Under the pieces are notes generated by a model. The model was not told the origin of the DNA. It ran no database searches and worked only from the letters and a program-made list of their open reading frames with translations. Positions 58,914 to 64,000 of a stretch of 64,000 nt of DNA are shown one piece after another (position 1 is the first letter of the stretch; every line of letters begins with the position of its first letter). The stretch comes from Deltaproteobacteria bacterium (lineage in GTDB: Bacteria > Desulfobacterota > Desulfarculia > JACQYL01). Position numbers and translations under genes: made by a program. The stretch is from the NCBI GenBank assembly GCA_016208165.1, contig JACQYL010000054.1:1-64000 (forward strand), read 5' to 3'.

Positions 58914-60246
58914 TCTGACTGCCTATTTTGACGCTCTGGAGCGAATAAATCCGGTTACCGTTAACGGCAAGGTCACCCGATTGGTAGGATTGATAATAGA
59001 AGGACATGGTCCGGGCTCCCACGTGGGGAGCGTATGCGAAGTATTTCCTAAAGATGAGCACAAAAAGCCCTTTACAGCGGAAGTCGTGGGATTTCGGGAC
59101 AATCGGATCCTTCTCATGCCACTGGGAGATATCCGAGGCGTCGGACCCGGTAGCCGCATTGTAGCCTCAGGAGAATCCGCCACCGTAATGGTCGGTAACC
59201 AGATGACAGGGCGAGTGTTGGACGGTCAAGGAATGCCCATGGACGATGGGGCTCCTCTTTTTTCGAAGACCTTTTATCCCCTTTATGCGGAACCCATAAA
59301 CCCTTTACGGCGCGCCAGGATTTCCGAGCCTATAGACGTCGGTGTTCGAACGATTAATGCACTGTTTACTCTGGGCAAGGGACAACGTATCGGCATTTTT
59401 TCCGGAAGCGGCGTGGGGAAAAGCACTCTCCTGGGCATGATTGCCCGATATACCTCAGCCGACGTGAGCGTCATCTGTCTCATCGGAGAACGCGGACGCG
59501 AGGTTCGCGAATTTATGGAAAAAGATTTGGGAGAGGAAGGGCTCAAGCGTTCGGTGGTCGTGGTCGCCACATCGGACCAACCGCCACTCATCCGAATGCG
59601 CGCGGCCTACGTGGCAACCGCCATCTCGGAATATTTTCGCGACCAGGGCCGAGATGTCATTCTTATGATGGATTCGTTGACCCGGTTCGCCATGGCCCAG
59701 CGTGAAGTCGGCCTATCCGTAGGCGAACCTCCGACAACGAAGGGCTATACTCCGAGTGTGTTCGCTCTACTGCCGAAGCTCCTGGAACGGGCGGGCTCGA
59801 AGGAAGGCGCCGGGAGCATAACCGGGATCTACACGGTGCTGGTCGAGGCGGATGACTTCAATGAGCCCATTTCGGATTCGGCTCGAGCCATACTGGACGG
59901 TCACATCTTATTAACGCGCGAGTTGGCGGCTCAAAACCATTATCCCAGCATCGACGTTCTGGGCAGCGTCAGCCGATGTATGAACGATGTAGTGGCCCCT
60001 GAACACGTGCGGAGCGCACGCATGCTGGTCAGTACGGTCGCCACGTATCGACGTTCTGAGGATCTGATAAATATCGGCGCCTATTCAAGAGGGAGCAATC
60101 CCGATATAGATAAGGCCATCGAGATGATAGGTCCTACAAATTCTTTCTTGCGGCAAGATATCCAAGAGCGGTGTGGGTTTTCGGACGCCGTCTCCGGATT
60201 GCTGAAGTTGTATCCTGTCCCCGGATCCCAGGCGAGGAAGAGGTAG
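58900..60246 (+). CDS. fliI: Flagellum-specific ATPase FliI
   Basis: 448 residues. Walker A is GIFSGSGVGKST, Walker B DVILMMDSLTRFAMAQREVGL, followed by VGEPPTTKGYTPSVFALLPKLLERAG and the GSITGIYTVLVEADDFNEPISD arginine-finger region. It drives flagellar protein export from the cytoplasmic side with FliH and FliJ. Normal length. Confidence 0.98.
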   Translation: MARVDLTAYFDALERINPVTVNGKVTRLVGLIIEGHGPGSHVGSVCEVFPKDEHKKPFTAEVVGFRDNRILLMPLGDIRGVGPGSRIVASGESATVMVGNQMTGRVLDGQGMPMDDGAPLFSKTFYPLYAEPINPLRRARISEPIDVGVRTINALFTLGKGQRIGIFSGSGVGKSTLLGMIARYTSADVSVICLIGERGREVREFMEKDLGEEGLKRSVVVVATSDQPPLIRMRAAYVATAISEYFRDQGRDVILMMDSLTRFAMAQREVGLSVGEPPTTKGYTPSVFALLPKLLERAGSKEGAGSITGIYTVLVEADDFNEPISDSARAILDGHILLTRELAAQNHYPSIDVLGSVSRCMNDVVAPEHVRSARMLVSTVATYRRSEDLINIGAYSRGSNPDIDKAIEMIGPTNSFLRQDIQERCGFSDAVSGLLKLYPVPGSQARKR

Positions 60247-60330
60247 AGACGCTGTCTACGGTTGAGGGAACAGGCTTCGCGTACGTGTACGATTTCTTCC
60301 GGTCCGGCAATAGGTGAACGAGAGGATTCA

Positions 60331-60771
60331 ATGTTTCGATTCAAGCTTCAACGAGTCCTAGATGTGCGACGGCAAGTGCGCGAACGAGTTGAAGCCGAAC
60401 TGACTTCCATCCAGAAAAGGTTGGAACAAGCCAAAGGCGCCCTGCAATCACTGATTGATCGGCGGCGCGCTTCGGTGGAAGCATTTCGGGAGCGCAAGAC
60501 GTTTGCCGTGGAGGAGTTGAAGCTTTTCAGCCATTACGTCGATGGATTGGCCCTTCGTATCCAACACGGGAAAGGAACAGTGTCCGCCATCGAAGTCGAA
60601 CTCGAGGACAAGATCTCGGAGCTTCTCGAAGCCCGCCGGAACGAGCAAGTCATGGAACGGTTGCGCGAAAAGGAATTTGGACGATACCAAAAAGAAATGG
60701 CCGGAAAAGAGACGGCTTTTCTTGACGAAGTGGCGCTGAGGAGATTTTCGAATGTCCCGCCGTCCGAATAA
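60331..60771 (+). CDS. fliJ: Flagellar export protein FliJ
   Basis: 146 residues from the ATG with GAGAGG 5 bases upstream. The start (FRFKLQRVLDVRRQVRERVEAEL) and the continuous charged coiled coil are typical of FliJ, the central stalk of the export ATPase. It is 84 bases after fliI and overlaps the next gene by 20 bases. Confidence 0.9.
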   Translation: MFRFKLQRVLDVRRQVRERVEAELTSIQKRLEQAKGALQSLIDRRRASVEAFRERKTFAVEELKLFSHYVDGLALRIQHGKGTVSAIEVELEDKISELLEARRNEQVMERLREKEFGRYQKEMAGKETAFLDEVALRRFSNVPPSE

Positions 60772-61360
60772 AGGAATGTTGACGGTTCGATTGATAGTAG
60801 GGCTCCTGTGCGCAAAGGTTCTCCTGCTCGTCTGGATCGGTCTGGGGCACTGGCGGCAGCCGTGGCGATCATGGGTGGGCTCGCCGGCCGTTGCGGAGGC
60901 GCAAGAAGCGGATCGACCGACGGAATCGGATCAGACCCGCCGGCTTGCCAGAGATGAGTTCCTGATTTCTGTTCAGGAACGTCGATTCCAGCAGATCCGG
61001 GAGAGGGAGAAAGCGGCGGAAGTTGCAGCCGGTAAAGCAAAAGAAGAGCAGGATCGTCTGGAGCAGGTAAAAGGCGATCTGGGCGGCCTCCTGGAACAGA
61101 TCAAAGAGTTGCAGGCAAAGGTGGATAAAGCGCTCAAAGAAAAGGAAGAGGAAAACCAGGCCAAGATTAAGCGCTTGGCGAAAGTATACGAGGAAACCCC
61201 CGCGGAAAAAGCCGGCCCCATGCTCTCCAGGCTTTCCCCCAAGATGGCTGCGGAAATACTGGTGCTGATGAATCCCCGTAAAGCCGGGAAGATTTGGGGC
61301 CAGGTTGATCCGGCGAAAGGAGAGTTGATCAGCAAGGAACTGATTAAACTCAAAGAGTAA
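60752..61360 (+). CDS. motE: MotE-type flagellar protein (MgtE N-terminal-like)
   Basis: 202 residues: one N-terminal membrane helix (about 8-28), a coiled coil (about 85-145), and a C-terminal helical module (VYEETPAEKAGPMLSRLSPKMAAEILVLMNPRKAGKIWGQVDP) like the MgtE N-terminal domain. In other bacteria this build is the MotC chaperone MotE, and the gene lies beside fliJ. The role here is inferred from architecture and position. Confidence 0.78.
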   Translation: MSRRPNKGMLTVRLIVGLLCAKVLLLVWIGLGHWRQPWRSWVGSPAVAEAQEADRPTESDQTRRLARDEFLISVQERRFQQIREREKAAEVAAGKAKEEQDRLEQVKGDLGGLLEQIKELQAKVDKALKEKEEENQAKIKRLAKVYEETPAEKAGPMLSRLSPKMAAEILVLMNPRKAGKIWGQVDPAKGELISKELIKLKE

Positions 61361-61579
61361 GGAATGAAGAGGCCTTTCCCTCCAGCCTCCCATGATCCGA
61401 CTATCCGAAGCTCAATTCTGAATCGGATCTCTCAGCCATTCAGCGGACAGCCCAAAAAGGAAAAAAATTCACTGCAAAAAGATACGGTGGTAAATCCTGC
61501 CCATCACTTTTCCTCCCTCAAAAAAACAATCGAATCTGTAACTATTTGAATATAGACCGTTTTAGGACTTAGACCCTGT

Positions 61580-61595
61580 TGGCACGAGCCTTGCT
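61580..61595 (+). promoter_or_regulatory. Sigma-54 promoter of the fliK-flgD operon
   Basis: TGGCACG-AGCC-TTGCT is a perfect match to the sigma-54 consensus with the exact spacing. The gap between motE and fliK is 257 bases, and this site lies at its right end, about 22 bases before the first ATG of fliK. No terminator is obvious between motE and this site. Confidence 0.88.
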
Positions 61596-61617
61596 CAGTT
61601 GATTGTCAACGCAAAGC

Positions 61618-63486
61618 ATGAGGAGAAGCGCCATTAAAGGATCACTCGCCATATTGACCCAGGTCTTGACCGGCAAAGCTGCGTCCGGCGGAAAAGCCGT
61701 GAAACCTCAGGGAACAGCCGGCGGGTCGGGGGAATTCGCCGAACTGCTGGGGTTGTTCCAGGCTTCCGTGACATCGGGCGGGAAGGGTCTCAACGTGTTC
61801 CGCGGAAAAAGCAGCCGGACTCTTTCCTCCGGTACGATCCCGGAACAGCTCAGCGTTTCGCAACAGGGACGCTTCTTGCAGTTGCCGGGCGAGACGAAAA
61901 ACGCTCAAGTGGCTGGTGCAAAGTTGAGTGGAGTACCCAAAGCAAGCGTTCCCGGCAACCTGTTTTCTTCTCAAAACGAGTCGATTCCTCTAAAATCCGC
62001 CTCCGGCAAGAAAGAGCTTCTCTCTGAGCTGAAAGAACAAGCGAATGCTTCGGGAGGCAATGAAAAGCCGAATCAGCTCCAGTCGAAAAAGACTGTTACC
62101 GAGGACTTGATAGGAAAAACCGGCCTGCGGGCTCAGGCGAACGCGGGGAACGATGCCGGAAAAGCGGGTCCTGTATCCCAAATGCTTAAAGGTGGAGGTG
62201 CTGCGGAGACGGTCCGAGCCGCGGGGAACCGTTTGGGACAACCCGGAAAAGCAACTACACGGGCAGAGAAACCGAGTTCGTTCGATGCTGATACTACCAA
62301 GGAATCCAAGAGCGATGTTTCGTCGACAAACAAGGGGAAAGAGGGATCCCGTTTCAACCCTGTTCCGGAATCTCAAGCAGGCGAAAAAGGAACCCGAGGC
62401 TCCGGCCGGCAGCCGTTGACTCGAACCGCTGCAGGCCGAGAAGCATCTGTCTCCGGCGCCCCGGAAACTAAGGCGGAAGCGATACGTTCCGAGAAGGGTG
62501 TACAGTCAAAAGACAGCGTAAGAGACAACCGCGTGGAAAAACCGACCCGCCTTCGAGCCCCGGAATCCGAGAACCCCGTCGAGAAAGAGTCCAACCAGAA
62601 GAACGTGGAGAAACCGTCTTCGGCGGAACAATTGTTGTCAACAAGGAAGCAGGCCGCCGGCCAGGCAAAAACTACCCGTACTGATTTCTCGGGCAGCAAA
62701 CCCGTCGAAAATGTTGGCGCCGGGGAACGGGCGGTAAAGACCGGGGAAACGTGGAAGGCTTCGGACGCGAAGCCCGTCGAGGCTGGTATCGGCAGTACGA
62801 CGGTGGACGATTCAGCGGATGCAAAGAACGTGAAACCGCTTTCTGCAACAAGCGGGCAGGACACGCAAAAAGAAGACGAAGGACAGTCCGCCGCCAAACC
62901 GCATTCGGACGCATCGGCGGTTTTGAAAGACGATACCCACGTGGAAAGGGAAAGCCAGAGCATTCGAGCGGACCTTCAAAATCAGACCACAGTGAACAAA
63001 ACCAGTGAGACCGGGTTCGTCAAATCCGTTCTTTCGGGCAGCCAAATAACCGGGGCCGAGGTTCTCCGCCAGGTACAGGACCAAGTGGAAGAAATGCTGG
63101 CCAAGTTTAGCTGGCCTGCGACGCATCGGGCCCGCCTGAGCCTGAATCCGCCTTCTCTCGGCGCTCTGGACATTGAAGTGGAAGTAAGAGGGGACCATGT
63201 CAAAACTACGTTCCTGACTGCGTCTTCGGCGGTCAAAGAGATTTTGGATTCCGGGATGGATACCCTCCGTCAGTCCTTGAGTCAGGCGGGTATGAATCAG
63301 AGCGAGACGAATGTGTTCCTGCAGCAGGGCAACGCCGAAGGCAGGGATTCCAGCAAACAGAGTTTCGGAAACAAAAAGAAAAGCGGTTCCGTTGAGATGG
63401 GGCGAAAGGTGGATCCGGGGGGAAGCAATTCCAGGGTCAACTCGCTGCAAGCGGACGGCGACCGGCTGATCAATGTGAGGGCATGA
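61618..63486 (+). CDS. fliK: Flagellar hook-length control protein FliK
   Basis: 622 residues. Most of it (to about residue 470) is a hydrophilic, low-complexity ruler region rich in Lys, Glu, Ser, Gly and Asn. The conserved domain is at the end: AEVLRQVQDQVEEMLAKFSWPATHRARLSLNPPSLGALDIEVEVRGDHVKTTFLTASSAVKEILDSGMDTLRQSLSQAGM. FliK measures hook length and switches export specificity. The start is uncertain: the ATG at 61618 would leave a leader of only about 10 bases without a Shine-Dalgarno sequence, and a TTG (61603) lies at about the predicted transcript start. Confidence 0.85.
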   Translation: MRRSAIKGSLAILTQVLTGKAASGGKAVKPQGTAGGSGEFAELLGLFQASVTSGGKGLNVFRGKSSRTLSSGTIPEQLSVSQQGRFLQLPGETKNAQVAGAKLSGVPKASVPGNLFSSQNESIPLKSASGKKELLSELKEQANASGGNEKPNQLQSKKTVTEDLIGKTGLRAQANAGNDAGKAGPVSQMLKGGGAAETVRAAGNRLGQPGKATTRAEKPSSFDADTTKESKSDVSSTNKGKEGSRFNPVPESQAGEKGTRGSGRQPLTRTAAGREASVSGAPETKAEAIRSEKGVQSKDSVRDNRVEKPTRLRAPESENPVEKESNQKNVEKPSSAEQLLSTRKQAAGQAKTTRTDFSGSKPVENVGAGERAVKTGETWKASDAKPVEAGIGSTTVDDSADAKNVKPLSATSGQDTQKEDEGQSAAKPHSDASAVLKDDTHVERESQSIRADLQNQTTVNKTSETGFVKSVLSGSQITGAEVLRQVQDQVEEMLAKFSWPATHRARLSLNPPSLGALDIEVEVRGDHVKTTFLTASSAVKEILDSGMDTLRQSLSQAGMNQSETNVFLQQGNAEGRDSSKQSFGNKKKSGSVEMGRKVDPGGSNSRVNSLQADGDRLINVRA

Positions 63487-63497
63487 AGGGAGAGGCT

Positions 63498-64000
63498 ATG
63501 GATGTACAACAAATGATGGGGAAAGAAGATTTCCTGAAATTGTTCATCGCCCAAATACAAAATCAGAACCCCCTGGAGCCCATGAAGAACGAGGATTTTT
63601 CAGCTCAGCTCGCCATGTTTACGCAGGTTGAAGAACTGGAGAATCTGAACGACTCCGTCGATGACATGATCAACTTTCAGGCTTCCACGATCAGCGCGCT
63701 GGCAGTAGGGCTTATCGGGAAAGACGTCACCTACCAGGGTGACGGGATTCAACTGCAGGAAGGTGATTCGGGCGCCGACCTGACCTTCGAGCTTCAGGAC
63801 GACGCGGCCACCGTGGCCATCACCGTCACGGACGAAGAAGGAAAAGCCGTGCGAACCTGGGAAGTGAATAATCTCGAAGCGGGCAGGCAGACCGTTCATT
63901 GGGACGGCATGAATTACGAGGGAGAGGCCGCTGACCCGGGCGCGTATACGTATGTTGTTCGGGCCAAGAACCTTGACGGTGATTCGGTTTCGGCCAGCAC
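63498..64000 (+). CDS. flgD: Flagellar hook assembly protein FlgD (cut by right edge)
   Basis: About the first 167 residues are visible. The start has GAGAGG 2 bases before the ATG, and the sequence KEDFLKLFIAQIQNQNPLEPMKNEDFSAQLAMFTQVEELENLN is the FlgD signature; the FlgD Ig-like and TUDOR-like regions follow (VTDEEGKAVRTWEVNNLEAGRQTVHWDGMNYEG). It caps the growing hook. The gene runs off the window. Confidence 0.95.
   Translation, partial: MDVQQMMGKEDFLKLFIAQIQNQNPLEPMKNEDFSAQLAMFTQVEELENLNDSVDDMINFQASTISALAVGLIGKDVTYQGDGIQLQEGDSGADLTFELQDDAATVAITVTDEEGKAVRTWEVNNLEAGRQTVHWDGMNYEGEAADPGAYTYVVRAKNLDGDSVSAS

Overview
The window looks like a chromosomal segment of a flagellated, hopanoid-gene-bearing, Gram-negative deltaproteobacterium (Desulfobacterota). 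I base this on the partial 16S rRNA gene, on the F1-ATPase operon that starts with two b-type subunits (b' and a b with an extra N-terminal hydrophobic stretch), on ribonuclease Y next to a YmdB-type phosphodiesterase, on the deltaproteobacterial style of hopanoid genes (hpnA, DUF116, hpnH, hpnG), and on sigma-54/sigma-28 flagellar control. I cannot place it to genus from sequence alone.

Layout. 1-17041 is read almost entirely on the minus strand: the 5' part of a 16S rRNA gene with tandem promoters, degenerate ~100-bp repeats, ymdB-rny, a structured intergenic RNA (candidate 6S) behind zapA-zapB, the operon atpF'-atpF-atpH-atpA-atpG-atpD-atpC, and the cell-shape cluster mreB-mreC-mreD-mrdA-rodA. 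17328-25133 (plus) holds an outer-membrane efflux protein, an MlaC/HpnM-type protein, squalene-hopene cyclase (broken), hpnA, a DUF116 protein, hpnH and a CruF-like membrane protein; hpnG and a small secreted protein follow on the minus strand. 26836-34251 (plus) holds a nucleotidyltransferase and then a compact group: an unusual sigma-54 activator, a membrane-anchored peptide-type solute-binding protein, a 29-residue peptide gene with a very strong ribosome binding site, a radical SAM/SPASM enzyme and an MFS transporter. 34407-39476 (minus) holds a secreted coiled-coil protein, an AsmA-family protein (frameshifted) and an HTH-receiver-PilZ protein. From 40530 to the right edge is flagellar territory: FlgN-like protein, a YjfB-type protein, fliS and a giant fliD on the minus strand, then regulators (a CheY-like protein, an FlrA-like activator, an FlrC-like activator), an AMIN-TPR protein and flgBC-fliEFGHIJ-motE-fliK-flgD.

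How the parts work together. Flagellar control can be read from promoters: good sigma-54 sites precede the AMIN-TPR/flrC operon, flgB and fliK, and a near-perfect sigma-28 site precedes fliD. The hopanoid genes make the C30 skeleton and extend it with adenosine-derived carbons (HpnH, HpnG). The peptide/radical SAM/MFS group has the form of a small ribosomally made, post-translationally modified peptide locus, and its neighbour is a sigma-54 activator; this is the best candidate for an undescribed system in the window.

A striking property is damage. Squalene-hopene cyclase lacks about 65 internal residues and changes frame; the FlrC-like activator lacks, in frame, the block that should carry Walker A and GAFTGA; fliD has an in-frame TGA; the AsmA-family and AMIN-TPR genes each need a frame change. 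Either the population is losing these functions or the assembly carries errors; the sequence alone cannot decide.
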